From positions 13,797,670 through 13,861,669 of the forward strand of contig CM069594.1 in the NCBI GenBank assembly GCA_035771175.1: a stretch of DNA of 64,000 nt, written 5' to 3'. The notes beneath the pieces are model-generated. The model did no database searches. It saw nothing but the letters and a program-made list of their open reading frames with translations, and was not told the DNA's origin. Origin of the DNA: Paratinospora sagittata. Its lineage: Eukaryota > Streptophyta > Magnoliopsida > Ranunculales > Menispermaceae. Of the stretch, positions 10,383-23,074 are shown one piece after another (position 1 is the stretch's first letter; every line of letters begins with the position of its first letter). Made by a program: the position numbers and the translations under genes.

Positions 10383-11536
10383 ACCTGTATTGCATCAAGA
10401 ACTCATCAAACAATAGCTTTCGAAGTCTACAAAGATCAAGCTCGAAGAACGAAGACATATCTCATGTCTAATGCATTAGTTTGATCTTTGGTGTGTAGGG
10501 TAACCTCTCGATCAAACTCAGCACTAAAACTCTGAAAATTGCAAAGTCTTCAAGATCACTTCGATATAGTATTTCATTTTGAAAAAATGTTTTCCGTAAG
10601 GTTTTAATCATAATTTCAACGAGTTTTGAATTATTTAAAAGTGTTTTGAGTCAATGGAATGGTTCTTGAGTGTCAAAATATTAATTTTTCAAAAATAAGG
10701 CTGTCCAGCAATTTGCCAAGATTCTCGAGAAGGCACTAACGCACTATCAGTGTTGATAGCACGTTGATAGGGTTCTATAATAAGACATTTGTTTTTTCTG
10801 GAAAATTGTCTATAGCGCGCTATCCCCTTTGATGACTCGCTATAAAGCTGTTGCCTTAATCTTTTCATTTTTAGTAAAATGGGCAATAGCGCGCTATAGG
10901 CCTTGATAACACGGTATCAGAAAGTCTAAAAAACTCAAGCTCTTTAGTTTGTGTATATCGACCTGCTATCTGTCAATAGAGAACATGATACACAACCAAA
11001 TAGCACTCCATCCACGTCTGAGAACAAAAACATTTATTTCTAACGAGAAAAATTTGGGCACTTCTGCTTGCTCGATTTTTCTATTCCTTACACAGTTTTG
11101 CCAGGTTATCTTAATTGAAATATGCTCTACTAACACCTAGATGATTCCCTTTGTCTCGCACGCCCAAAACAACTTTAGATTAAACAATGTTTTGAATTCA
11201 AATCATTTTGTACTCACTTGCTCTTTAACCTGCAACTTCTATTTTTATAAAACACTCATTCTCTGATTTTCAAAAATACAACACGCACGATTTTTATAAG
11301 TTAGATTGAGCTTTCCAAAGAGTTTTTCAAGAGAAGAAAGTAATGATTCTTGCTTTTGCCAAAACAAGCTACGAATTGAATCAAAATTGCAATCTGTCTT
11401 GATGATAACGTCATTGTTGAGCAAGTTCTTCATTTTATCCCTTTTGTGCTTAGATTTGCAGAGGGTATCCATTGTTTTAAACTGTAAGTATATGAAGTGG
11501 TCTCGGTAAGATAACAACATCAAAAAAGAACACAAC
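10383..11536 (+). repeat. Satellite monomer M10, type A, 1,154 bp
   Basis: Has agaactcatc (shared with M15), ctggaaaa, and private ggctgtccag and gccaagattc. Right part has tttttataag, gcttttgcc and ctacgaatt, as in M6 and M11. Confidence 0.95.
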
Positions 11537-12690
11537 ACCTGTATTGCATCAAGAACACATCAAACAATAGCTTTCGAAATCTACAAAGATCAAGCTCGAA
11601 GAACGAAGACATATCTCATGTCTAATGCATTAGTTTGATCTTTGGTGTGTAGGGTAACCTCTCGATCAAACTCAGCACTAAAACTCTAAAAATTGCAAAG
11701 TCTTCAAGATCACTTCGATATAGTATTTCATTTTGAAAAAATGTTTTCCGTAAGGTTTTAATCATAATTTCAACGACTTTTGAATTATTTAAAAGTGTTT
11801 TGAGTCAATGGAATGGTTCTTGAGTGTCAAAATATTAATTTTTCAAAAATAAGGCTATCCAGCAATTTGCCAAAATTCTCGAGAAGGCACTAACGCACTA
11901 TCAGTGTTGATAGCACGTTGATAGGGTTCTATAATAAGGCATTTGTTTTTTCTTCAAAATTGTCTATAGCGCGCTATCCCCTTTGATGACTCGCTATAAA
12001 GCTGTTGCCTTAATCTTTTCATTTTTAGTAAAATGGGCAATAGCGCGCTATAGGCCTTGATAACACGGTATCAGAAAGTCTAAAAAACTCAAGCTCTTTA
12101 GTTTGTGTATATCGACCTGCTATCTGTCAATAGAGAACATGATACACAACCAAATAGCACTCCATCCACGTCTGAGAACAAAAACATTTATTTCTAACGA
12201 GAAAAATTTGGGCACTTCTGCTTGCTCGATTTTTCTATTCCTTACACAGTTTTGCCAGGTTATCTTAATTGAAATATGCTCTACTAACACCTAGATGATT
12301 CCCTTTGTCTCGCACGCCCAAAACAACTTTAGATTAAACAATGTTTTGAGTTCAAATCATTTTGTACTCACTTGCTCTTTAACCTGCAACTTCTATTTTT
12401 ATAAAACACTCATTCTCTGATTTTCAAAAATACAACACGCACGATTTTTATAAGTTAGATTGAGCTTTCCAAAGAGTTTTTCAAGAGAAGAAAGTAATGA
12501 TTCTTGCTTTTGCCAAAACAAGCTACGAATTGAATCAAAATTGCAATCTGTCTTGATGATAACGTCATTGTTGAGCAAGTTCTTCATTTTATCCCTTTTG
12601 TGCTTAGATTTGCAGAGGGTATCCATTGTTTTAAACTGTAAGTATATGAAGTGGTCTCGGTAAGATAACAACATCAAAAAAGAACACAAC
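11537..12690 (+). repeat. Satellite monomer M11, type A, 1,154 bp
   Basis: Left part has cgaaatc, cgacttttg and aaggcatttg, as in M7 and M12; the type A segment and right part (gagttcaaatc, tttttataag, gcttttgcc) are as in M6. A second C/A chimera. Confidence 0.95.
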
Positions 12691-13843
12691 ACCTGTATTG
12701 CATCAAGAACACATCAAACAATAGCTTTCGAAATCTACAAAGATCAAGCTCGAAGAACGAAGACATATCTCATGTCTAATGCATTAGTTTGATCTTTGGT
12801 GTGTAGGGTAACCTCTCGATCAAACTCAGCACTAAAACTCTAAAAATTGCAAAGTCTTCAAGATCACTTCGATATAGTATTTCATTTTGAAAAAATGTTT
12901 TCCGTAAGGTTTTAATCATAATTTCAACGACTTTTGAATTATTTAAAAGTGTTTTGAGTCAATGGAATGGTTCTTGAGTGTCAAAATATTAATTTTTCAA
13001 AAATAAGGCTATCCAGCAATTTGCCAAAATTCTCGAGAAGGCACTAACGCACTATCAGTGTTGATAGCACGTTGATAGGGTTCTATAATAAGGCATTTGT
13101 TTTTTCTTCAAAATTGTCTATAGCGCGCTATCCCCTTTGATGACTCGCTATAAAGCTGTTGCCTTAATCTTTTCATTTTTAGTAAAATGGGCAATAGTGC
13201 GCTATAGGCCTTGATAACACGGTATCGGAAAGTCTAAAAAACTCAAGCTCTTTAGTTTGTGTATATCGACCTGCTATCTGTCAATAGAGAACATGATACA
13301 CAACCAAATAGCACTCTATCCACGTCTGAGACCAAAATCAGATATTTCTCACGAGAAAAATGTGGGCACTTCTGCTTGCTCGACTTTTTTATTCGTTATA
13401 CAGTTTTGCCAGGTTATCTGAATTGAAATATGCCCTACTAACACCTAGATGATTCCCTTTGTCTCGCACGCCCAAAACAACTTTAGATTAAACAATGTTT
13501 TGAATTCAAATCATTTTGTACTCACTTGCTCTTTAACCTGCAACTTCTATTTTTATAAAACACTCATTCTCTGATTTTCAAAAATACAACACGCACGATT
13601 TTTGTAAGTTAGATTGAGCTTTCCAAAGAGTTTTTCAAGAGAAGAAAGTAATGATTCTTGCATTTGCCAAAACAAGCTTCGAATTGAATCAAAATTGCAA
13701 TCTGTCTTGATGATAACGTCATTGTTGAGCAAGTTCTTCATTTTATCCCTTTTGTGCTTAGATTTGCAGAGGGTATCCATTGTTTTAAACTGTAAGTATA
13801 TGAAGTGGTCTCGGTATGATAACACATCAAAAAAGAACACAAC
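12691..13843 (+). repeat. Satellite monomer M12, type C, 1,153 bp
   Basis: Close sibling of M7, 5,768 bp upstream: same aatagtgcgc, gacttttttattcg, gccctactaa and tatg end. Confidence 0.95.
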
Positions 13844-14997
13844 ACCTGTATTGCATCAAGAACACATCAAACAATAGCTTTCGAAGTCTACAAAGATCAA
13901 GCTCGAAGAACGAAAACATATCTCATGTCTAAGCCATTAGTTTGATCTTTGGTGTGTAGGGTAACCTCTCGATCAAAGTTAGCACTAAAACTCTGAAAAT
14001 TGCAAAGTTTTCAAAATCACTTCGATATAGCATTTCATTTTGAAAAAATATTTTCCGTAAGGTTTTAATCATAATTTCAACGAGTTTTGAATTATTTAAA
14101 AGTGTTTTGAGTCAATGGAATGGTTCTTGAGTGTCAAAATATTAATTTTTCAAAAATAAGGCTATCCAGCAATTTGCCAAAATTCTCGAGAAGGCACTAA
14201 CGCACTATCAGTGTTGATAGCACGTTGATAGGGTTCTATAATAAGACATTTGTTTTTTCTTCAAAATTGTCTATAGCGCGCTATCCCCTTTGATGACTCG
14301 CTATAAAGCTGTTGCCTTAATCTTTTCATTTTTAGTAAAATGGGCAATAGCGCGCTATAGGCCTTGATAACACGGTATCAGAAAGTCTAAAAAACTCAAG
14401 CTCTTTAGTTTGTGTATATCGACCTGCTATCTGTCAATAGAGAACATGATACACAACCAAATAGCACTCCATCCACGTCTGAGAACAAAAACATTTATTT
14501 CTAACGAGAAAAATTTGGGCACTTCTGCTTGCTCGATTTTTCTATTCCTTACACAGTTTTGCCAGGTTATCTTAATTGAAATATGCTCTACTAACACCTA
14601 GATGATTCCCTTTGTCTCGCACGCCCAAAACAACTTTAGATTAAACAATGTTTTGAATTCAAATCATTTTGTACTCACTTGCTCTTTAACCTGCAACTTC
14701 TATTTTTATAAAACACTCATTCTCTGATTTTCAAAAATACAACACGCACGATTTTTGTAAGTTAGATTGAGCTTTCCAAAGAGTTTTTCAAGAGAAGAAA
14801 GTAATGATTCTTGCATTTGCCAAAACAAGCTACGAGTTGAATCAAAATTGCAATCTGTCTTGATGATAACGTCATTGTTGAGCAAGTTCTTCATTTTATC
14901 CCTTTTGTGCTTAGATTTGCAGAGGGTATCCATTGTTTTAAACTGTAAGTATATGAAGTGGTCTCGGTAAGATAACAACATCAAAAAAGAACACAAC
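13844..14997 (+). repeat. Satellite monomer M13, type A, 1,154 bp
   Basis: Left part matches M8 (cgaaaac, taagcc, tagcatttc), with private aaagttagc. It switches to a type A segment further right and has private ctacgagttg. Confidence 0.95.
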
Positions 14998-16151
14998 ACC
15001 TGTATTGCATCAAGAACACATCAAACAATAGCTTTCGAAGTCTACAAAGATCAAGCTCGAAGAACGAAGACATATCTCATGTCTAATGCATTAGTTTGAT
15101 CTTTGGTGTGTAGGGTAACCTCTCGATCAAAGTCAGCACTAAAACTCTGAAAATTGCAAAGTTTTAAAAATCACTTCGATATAGTATTTCATTTTGAAAA
15201 AATATTTTCCGTAAGGTTTTAATCATAATTTCAACGAGTTTTGAATTATTTAAAAGTGTTTTGAGTCAATGGAATGGTTCTTGAGTGTCAAAATATTAAT
15301 TTTTCAAAAATAAGGCTATCAAGCAATTTGCCAAAATTCTCGAGAAGGCACTAACGCACTATCAGTGTTGATAGCACGTTGATAGGGTTCTATAATAAGA
15401 CATTTGTTTTTTCTTCAAAATTGTCTATAGCGCGCTATCCCCTTTGATGACTCGCTATAAAGCTGTTGCCTTAATCTTTTCATTTTTAGTAAAATGGGCA
15501 ATAGCGCGCTATAGGCCTTGATAACACGGTATCGGAAAGTCTAAAAAACTCAAGCTCTCTAGTTTGTGTATATCGACCTGCTATCTGTCAATAGAGAACA
15601 TGATACACAACCAAATAGCACTCTATCCACGTCTGTGAACAAAATCAGATATTTCTAACGAGAAAAATTTGGGCACTTCTGCTTGCTCGATTTTTCTATT
15701 CCTTACACAGTTTTGCCAGGTTATCTTAATTGAAATATGCTCTACTAACACCTAGATGATTCCCTTTGTCTCGCACGCCCAAAACAACTTTAGATTAAAC
15801 AATGTTTTGAATTCAAATCATTTTGTACTCACTTGCTCTTTAACCTGCAACTTCTATTTTTATAAAACACTCATTCTCTGATTTTCAAAAATACAACACG
15901 CACGATTTTTTTAAGTTAGATTGAGCTTTCCAAAGAGTTTTTCAAGAGAAGAAAGTAATGATTCTTGCATTTGCCAAAACAAGCTTCGAATTGAATCAAA
16001 ATTGCAATCTGTCTTGATGATAACGTCATTGTTGAGCAAGTTCTTCATTTTATCCCTTTTGTGCTTAGATTTGCAGAGGGTATCCATTGTTTTAAACTGT
16101 GAGTATATGAAGTGGTCTCGGTAAGATAACAACATCAAAAAAGAACACAAC
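14998..16151 (+). repeat. Satellite monomer M14, type B, 1,154 bp
   Basis: Sibling of M9 (gttttaaaaatc). Private ctatcaagca. A G-to-T change gives gatttttttaag near 15904 and puts a stop into the minus-strand open frame. Right part has ctgtgag. Confidence 0.95.
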
Positions 16152-17305
16152 ACCTGTATTGCATCAAGAACTCATCAAACAATAGCTTTCGAAGTCTACA
16201 AAGATCAAGCTCGAAGAACGAAGACATATCTCATGTCTAATGCATTAGTTTGATCTTTGGTGTGTAGGGTAACCTCTCGATCAAACTCAGCACTAAAACT
16301 CTGAAAATTGCAAAGTCTTCAAGATCACTTCGATATAGTATTTCATTTTGAAAAAATGTTTTCCGTAAGGTTTTAATCATAATTTCAACGAGTTTTGAAT
16401 TATTTAAAAGTGTTTTGAGTCAATGGAATGGTTCTTGAGTGTCAAAATATTAATTTTTCAAAAATAAGGCTATCCAGCAATTTGCCAAAATTCTCGAGAA
16501 GGCACTAACGCACTATTAGTGTTGATAGCACGTTGATAGGGTTCTATAATAAGACATTTGTTTTTTCTTCAAAATTGTCTATAGCGCGCTATCCCCTTTG
16601 ATGACTCGCTATAAAGCTGTTGCCTTAATCTTTTCATTTTTAGTAAAATGGGCAATAGCGCGCTATAGGCCTTGATAACACGGTATCGGAAAGTTTAAAA
16701 AACTCAAGCTCTCTAGTTTGTGTATATCGACCTGCTATCTGTCAATAGAGAACATGATACACAACCAAATAGCACTCTATCCACGTCTGAGACCAAAATC
16801 AGATATTTCTCACGAGAAAAATGTGGGCACTTCTGCTTGCTCGATTTTTTTATTCCTTATACAGTTTTGCCAGGTTATCTGAATTGAAATATGTTCTACT
16901 AACACCTAGATGATTCCCTTTTGTCTCGCACGCCCAAAACAACTTTAGATTAAACAATGTTTTGAATTCAAATCATTTTGTACTCACTTGCTCTTTAACC
17001 TGCAACTTCTATTTTTATAAAACACTCATTCTCTGATTTTCAAAAATACAACACGCACGATTTTTGTAAGTTAGATTGAGCTTTCCAAAGAGTTTTTCAA
17101 GAGAAGAAAGTAATGATTCTTGCATTTGCCAAAACAAGCTTCGAATTGAATCAAAATTGCAATCTGTCTTGATGATAACGTCATTGTTGAGCAAGTTCTT
17201 CATTTTATCCCTTTTGTGCTTAGATTTGCAGAGGGTATCCATTGTTTTAAACTGTAAGTATATGAAGTGGTCTCGGTATGATAACACATCAAAAAAGAAC
17301 ACAAC
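16152..17305 (+). repeat. Satellite monomer M15, type C, 1,154 bp
   Basis: Has agaactcatc like M10, plus private ctattagtg and aaagtttaaa. It has the short tatg end, but an extra T in tcccttttgtc restores the length to 1,154 bp. Confidence 0.95.
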
Positions 17306-18459
17306 ACCTGTATTGCATCAAGAACACATCAAACAATAGCTTTCGAAGTCTACAAAGATCAAGCTCGAAGAACGAAAACATATCTCATGTCTAAGCCATT
17401 AGTTTGATCTTTGGTGTGTAGGGTAACCTCTCGATCAAAGTCAGCACTAAAACTCTGAAAATTGCAAAGTTTTCAAAATCACTTCGATTTAGTATTTCAT
17501 TTTGAAAAAATATTTTCCGTAAGGTTTTAATCATAATTTCAACGAGTTTTGAATTATTTAAAAGTGTTTTGAGTCAATGGAATGGTTCTTGAGTGTCAAA
17601 ATATTAATTTTTCAAAAATAAGGCTATCCAGCAATTTGCCAAAATTCTCGAGAAGGCACTAACGCACTATCAGTGTTGATAGCACGTTGATAGGGTTCTA
17701 TAATAAGACATTTGTTTTTTCTGGAAAATTGTCTATAGCGCGCTATCCCCTTTGATGACTCGCTATAAAGCTGTTGCCTTAATCTTTTCATTTTTAGTAA
17801 AATGGGCAATAGCGCGCTATAGGCCTTGATAACACGGTATCGGAAAGTCTAAAAAACTCAAGCTCTTTAGTTTGTGTATATCGACCTGCTATCTGTCAAT
17901 AGAGAACATGATACACAACCAAATAGCACTCCATCCACGTCTGAGAACAAAAACATTTATTTCTAACGAGAAAAATTTGGGCACTTCTGCTTGCTCGATT
18001 TTTCTATTCCTTACACAGTTTTGCCAGGTTATCTTAATTGAAATATGCTCTACTAACACCTAGATGATTCCCTTTGTCTCGCACGCCCAAAACAACTTTA
18101 GATTAAACAATGTTTTGAATTCAAATAATTTTGTACTCACTTGCTCTTTAACCTGCAACTTCTATTTTTATAAAACACTCATTCTCTGATTTTCAAAAAT
18201 ACAACACGCACGATTTTTGTAAGTTAGATTGAGCTTTCCAAAGAGTTTTTCAAGAGAAGAAAGTAATGATTCTTGCATTTGCCAAAACAAGCTATGAATT
18301 GAATCAAAATTGCAATCTGTCTTGATGATAACGTCATTGTTGAGCAAGTTCTTCATTTTATCCCTTTTGTGCTTAGATTTGCAGAGGGTATCCATTGTTT
18401 TAAACTGTAAGTATATGAAGTGGTCTCGGTAAGATAACAACATCAAAAAAGAACACAAC
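17306..18459 (+). repeat. Satellite monomer M16, type A, 1,154 bp
   Basis: Left part is the cgaaaac / taagcc class with private cgatttagta. Then ctggaaaa, type A, caaataatttt and ctatgaattg, the last shared with M19. Confidence 0.95.
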
Positions 18460-19613
18460 ACCTGTATTGCATCAAGAACACATCAAACAATAGCTTTCGA
18501 AATCTACAAAGATCAAGCTCGAAGAACGAAGACATATCTCATGTCTAATGCATTAGTTTGATCTTTGGTGTGTAGGGTAACCTCTCGATCAAACTCAGCA
18601 CTAAAACTCTAAAAATTGCAAAGTCTTCAAGATCACTTCGATATAGTATTTCATTTTGAAAAAATGTTTTCCGTAAGGTTTTAATCATAATTTCAACGAG
18701 TTTTGAATTATTTAAAAGTGTTTTGAGTCAATGGAATGGTTCTTGAGTGTCAAAATATTAATTTTTCAAAAATAAGGCTATCCAGCAATTTGCCAAAATT
18801 CTCGAGAAGGCACTAACGCACTATCAGTGTTGATAGCACGTTGATAGGGTTCTATAATAAGGCATTTGTTTTTTCTTCAAAATTGTCTATAGCGCGCTAT
18901 CCCCTTTGATGACTCGCTATAAAGCTGTTGCCTTAATCTTTTCATTTTTAGTAAAATGGGCAATAGCGCGCTATAGGCCTTGATAACACGGTATCGGAAA
19001 GTCTAAAAAACTCAAGCTCTCTAGTTTGTGTATATCGACCTGCTATCTGTCAATAGAGAACATGATACACAACCAAATAGCACTCTATCCACGTCTGAGA
19101 CCAAAATCAGATATTTCTCACGAGAAAAATGTGGGCACTTCTGCTTGCTCGATTTTTTTATTCCTTATACAGTTTTGCCAGGTTATCTGAATTGAAATAT
19201 GCTCTACTAACACCTAGATGATTCCCTTTGTCTCGCACGCCCAAAACAACTTTAGATTAAACAATGTTTTGAATTCAAATCATTTTGTACTCACTTGCTC
19301 TTTAACCTGCAACTTCTATTTTTATAAAACACTCATTCTCTGATTTTCAAAAATACAACACGCACGATTTTTGTAAGTTAGATTGAGCTTTCCAAAGAGT
19401 TTTTCAAGAGAAGAAAGTAATGATTCTTGCATTTGCCAAAACAAGCTTCGAATTGAATCAAAATTGCAATCTGTCTTGATGATAACGTCATTGTTGAGCA
19501 AGTTCTTCATTTTATCCCTTTTGTGCTTAGATTTGCAGAGGGTATCCATTGTTTTAAACTGTGAGTATATGAAGTGGTCTCGGTAAGATAACAACATCAA
19601 AAAAGAACACAAC
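18460..19613 (+). repeat. Satellite monomer M17, type C, 1,154 bp
   Basis: Sibling of M20 and M24 by cgaaatc, actctaaaaat, aaggcatttg and the type C segment. It differs from them in having ctgtgag and a taag end. Confidence 0.95.
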
Positions 19614-20767
19614 ACCTGTATTGCATCAAGAACACATCAAACAATAGCTTTCGAAGTCTACAAAGATCAAGCTCGAAGAACGAAAACATATCTCATGTCT
19701 AAGCCATTAGTTTGATCTTTGGTGTGTAGGGTAACCTCTCGATCAAAGTCAGCACTAAAACTCTGAAAATTGCAAAGTTTTCAAAATCACTTCGATATAG
19801 TATTTCATTTTGAAAAAATATTTTCCGTAAGGTTTTAATCATAATTTCAACGAGTTTTGAATTATTTAAAAGTGTTTTGAGTCAATGGAATGGTTCTTGA
19901 GTGTCAAAATATTAATTTTTCAAAAATAAGGCTATCCAGCAATTTGCCAAAATTCTCGAGAAGGCACTAACGCACTATCAGTGTTGATAGCACGTTGATA
20001 GGGTTCTATAATAAGACATTTGTTTTTTCTTCAAAATTGTCTACAGCGCGCTATCCCCTTTGATGACTCGCTATAAAGCTGTTCCCTTAATCTTTTCATT
20101 TTTAGTAAAATGGGCAATAGCGCGCTATAGGCCTTGATAACACGGTATCGGAAAGTCTAAAAAACTCAAGCTCTCTAGTTTGTGTATATCGACCTGCTAT
20201 CTGTCAATAGAGAACATGATACACAACCAAATAGCACTCTATCCACGTCTGACAACAAAATTAGATATTTCTAACGAGAAAAATGTGGGCACTTCTGCTT
20301 GCTCGATTTTTTTATTCCTTACACAGTTTTGCCAGGTTATCTTAATTGAAATATGCTCTACGAACACCTAGATGATTCCCTTTGTCTCGCACGCCCAAAA
20401 CAACTTTAGATTAAACAATGTTTTGAATTCAAATCATTTTGTACTCACTTGCTCTTTAACCTGCAACTTCTATTTTTATAAAACACTCATTCTCTGATTT
20501 TCAAAAATACAACACGCACGATTTTTGTAAGTTAGATTGAGCTTTCCAAAGAGTTTTTCAAGAGAAGAAAGTAATGATTCTTGCATTTGCCAAAACAAGC
20601 TTCGAATTGAATCAAAATTGCAATCTGTCTTGATGATAACGTCATTGTTGAGCAAGTTCTTCATTTTATCCCTTTTGTGCTTAGATTTGCAGAGGGTATC
20701 CATTGTTTTAAACTGTGAGTATATGAAGTGGTCTCGGTAAGATAACAACATCAAAAAAGAACACAAC
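19614..20767 (+). repeat. Satellite monomer M18, type D, 1,154 bp
   Basis: Left part is the cgaaaac / taagcc class. First palindrome flank is altered (gtctacagcgcgc). Has gttcccttaa and the rare aaaattagat, the latter shared with M22. Right part has ctgtgag. Confidence 0.95.
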
Positions 20768-21921
20768 ACCTGTATTGCATCAAGAACACATCAAACAATA
20801 GCTTTCGAAGTCTACAAAGATCAAGCTCGAAGAACGAAGACATATCTCATGTCTAATGCATTAGTTTGATCTTTGGTGTGTAGGGTAACCTCTCGAACAA
20901 ACTCAGCACTAAAACTCTGAAAATTGCAAAGTCTTCAAGATCACTTCGATATAGTATTTCATTTTGAAAAAATGTTTTCCGTAAGGTTTTAATCATAATT
21001 TCAACGAGTTTTGAATTATTTAAAAGTGTTTTGAGTCAATGGAATGGTTCTTGAGTGTCAAAATATTAATTTTTCAAAAATAAGGCTATCCAGCAATTTG
21101 CCAAAATTCTCGAGAAGGCACAAACGCACTATCAGTGTTGATAGCACGTTGATAGGGTTCTATAATAAGACATTTGTTTTTTCTGGAAAATTGTCTATAG
21201 CGCGCTATCCCCTTTGATGACTCGCTATAAAGCTGTTGCCTTAATCTTTTCATTTTTAGTAAAATGGGCAATAGCGCGCTATAGGCCTTGATAACACGGT
21301 ATCGGAAAGTCTAAAAAACTCAAGCTCTTTAGTTTGTGTATATCGACCTGCTATCTGTCAATAGAGAACATGATACACAACCAAATAGCACTCCATCCAC
21401 GTCTGAGAACAAAAACATTTATTTCTAACGAGAAAAATTTGGGCACTTCTGCTTGCTCGATTTTTCTATTCCTTACACAGTTTTGCCAGGTTATCTTAAT
21501 TGAAATATACTCTACTAACACCTAGATGATTCCCTTTGTCTCGCACGCCCAAAACAACTTTAGATTAAACAATGTTTTGAATTCAAATAATTTTGTACTC
21601 ACTTGCTCTTTAACCTGCAACTTCTATTTTTATAAAACACTCATTCTCTGATTTTCAAAAATACAACACGCACGATTTTTGTAAGTTAGATTGAGCTTTC
21701 CAAAGAGTTTTTCAAGAGAAGAAAGTAATGATTCTTGCATTTGCCAAAACAAGCTATGAATTGAATCAAAATTGCAATCTGTCTTGATGATAACGTCATT
21801 GTTGAGCAAGTTCTTCATTTTATCCCTTTTGTGCTTAGATTTGCAGAGGGTATCCATTGTTTTAAACTGTAAGTATATGAAGTGGTCTCGGTAAGATAAC
21901 AACATCAAAAAAGAACACAAC
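20768..21921 (+). repeat. Satellite monomer M19, type A, 1,154 bp
   Basis: Has private ctcgaacaaac and aaatatactc, gcacaaacgcac (shared with M23), ctggaaaa, caaataatttt and ctatgaattg (shared with M16). Confidence 0.95.
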
Positions 21922-23074
21922 ACCTGTATTGCATCAAGAACACATCAAACAATAGCTTTCGAAATCTACAAAGATCAAGCTCGAAGAACGAAGACATATC
22001 TCATGTCTAATGCATTAGTTTGATCTTTGGTGTGTAGGGTAACCTCTCGATCAAACTCAGCACTAAAACTCTAAAAATTGCAAAGTCTTCAAGATCACTT
22101 CGATATAGTATTTCATTTTGAAAAAATGTTTTCCGTAAGGTTTTAATCATAATTTCAACGAGTTTTGAATTATTTAAAAGTGTTTTGAGTCAATGGAATG
22201 GTTCTTGAGTGTCAAAATATTAATTTTTCAAAAATAAGGCTATCCAGCAATTTGCCAAAATTCTCGAGAAGGCACTAACGCACTATCAGTGTTGATAGCA
22301 CGTTGATAGGGTTCTATAATAAGGCATTTGTTTTTTCTTCAAAATTGTCTATAGCGCGCTATCCCCTTTGATGACTCGCTATAAAGCTGTTGCCTTAATC
22401 TTTTCATTTTTAGTAAAATGGGCAATAGCGCGCTATAGGCCTTGATAACACGGTATCGGAAAGTCTAAAAAACTCAAGCTCTCTAGTTTGTGTATATCGA
22501 CCTGCTATCTGTCAATAGAGAACATGATACACAACCAAATAGCACTCTATCCACGTCTGAGACCAAAATCAGATATTTCTCACGAGAAAAATGTGGGCAC
22601 TTCTGCTTGCTCGATTTTTTTATTCCTTATACAGTTTTGCCAGGTTATCTGAATTGAAATATGCTCTACTAACACCTAGATGATTCCCTTTGTCTCGCAC
22701 GCCCAAAACAACTTTAGATTAAACAATGTTTTGAATTCAAATCATTTTGTACTCACTTGCTCTTTAACCTGCAACTTCTATTTTTATAAAACACTCATTC
22801 TCTGATTTTCAAAAATACAACACGCACGATTTTTGTAAGTTAGATTGAGCTTTCCAAAGAGTTTTTCAAGAGAAGAAAGTAATGATTCTTGCATTTGCCA
22901 AAACAAGCTTCGAATTGAATCAAAATTGCAATCTGTCTTGATGATAACGTCATTGTTGAGCAAGTTCTTCATTTTATCCCTTTTGTGCTTAGATTTGCAG
23001 AGGGTATCCATTGTTTTAAACTGTAAGTATATGAAGTGGTCTCGGTATGATAACACATCAAAAAAGAACACAAC
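21922..23074 (+). repeat. Satellite monomer M20, type C, 1,153 bp
   Basis: cgaaatc, aaggcatttg, type C segment and tatg end; very close to M24, 4,614 bp downstream. Confidence 0.95.

Larger units (their letters stand above)
5769..11536. repeat. Five-monomer higher-order repeat, copy 1 (M6-M10)
   Basis: Matches the next 5,769 bp monomer by monomer through rare shared variants. M6/M11 share gagttcaaatc. M7/M12 share aatagtgcgc, gacttttttattcg and gccctacta. M8/M13 share tagcatttc. M9/M14 share gttttaaaaatc. M10/M15 share agaactcatc. Some right halves disagree (M8 is type C, M13 type A; M10 has ctggaaaa, M15 cttcaaaa), so later exchange has blurred the unit. Confidence 0.8.
11537..17305. repeat. 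Five-monomer higher-order repeat, copy 2 (M11-M15)
   Basis: Second copy of the unit above, offset by 5,768 bp at each of the five monomer starts (5,769 at M10/M15). The rare variants occur in the same order. M1-M5 is a looser relative: M1 and M6 uniquely share cacgtctaat, also 5,768 bp apart. Confidence 0.8.
17306..19613. repeat. A-C unit (M16-M17), partial earlier copy of the M19-M20 and M23-M24 units
   Basis: M16 is type A with aaataatttt and ctatgaattg, both shared with M19 (aaataatttt also with M23). M17 is type C with aaggcatttg and cgaaatc, as in M20 and M24. With M18 (type D) this makes an A-C-D trimer. The trimer recurs at M19-M21 and M23-M25. Confidence 0.75.
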
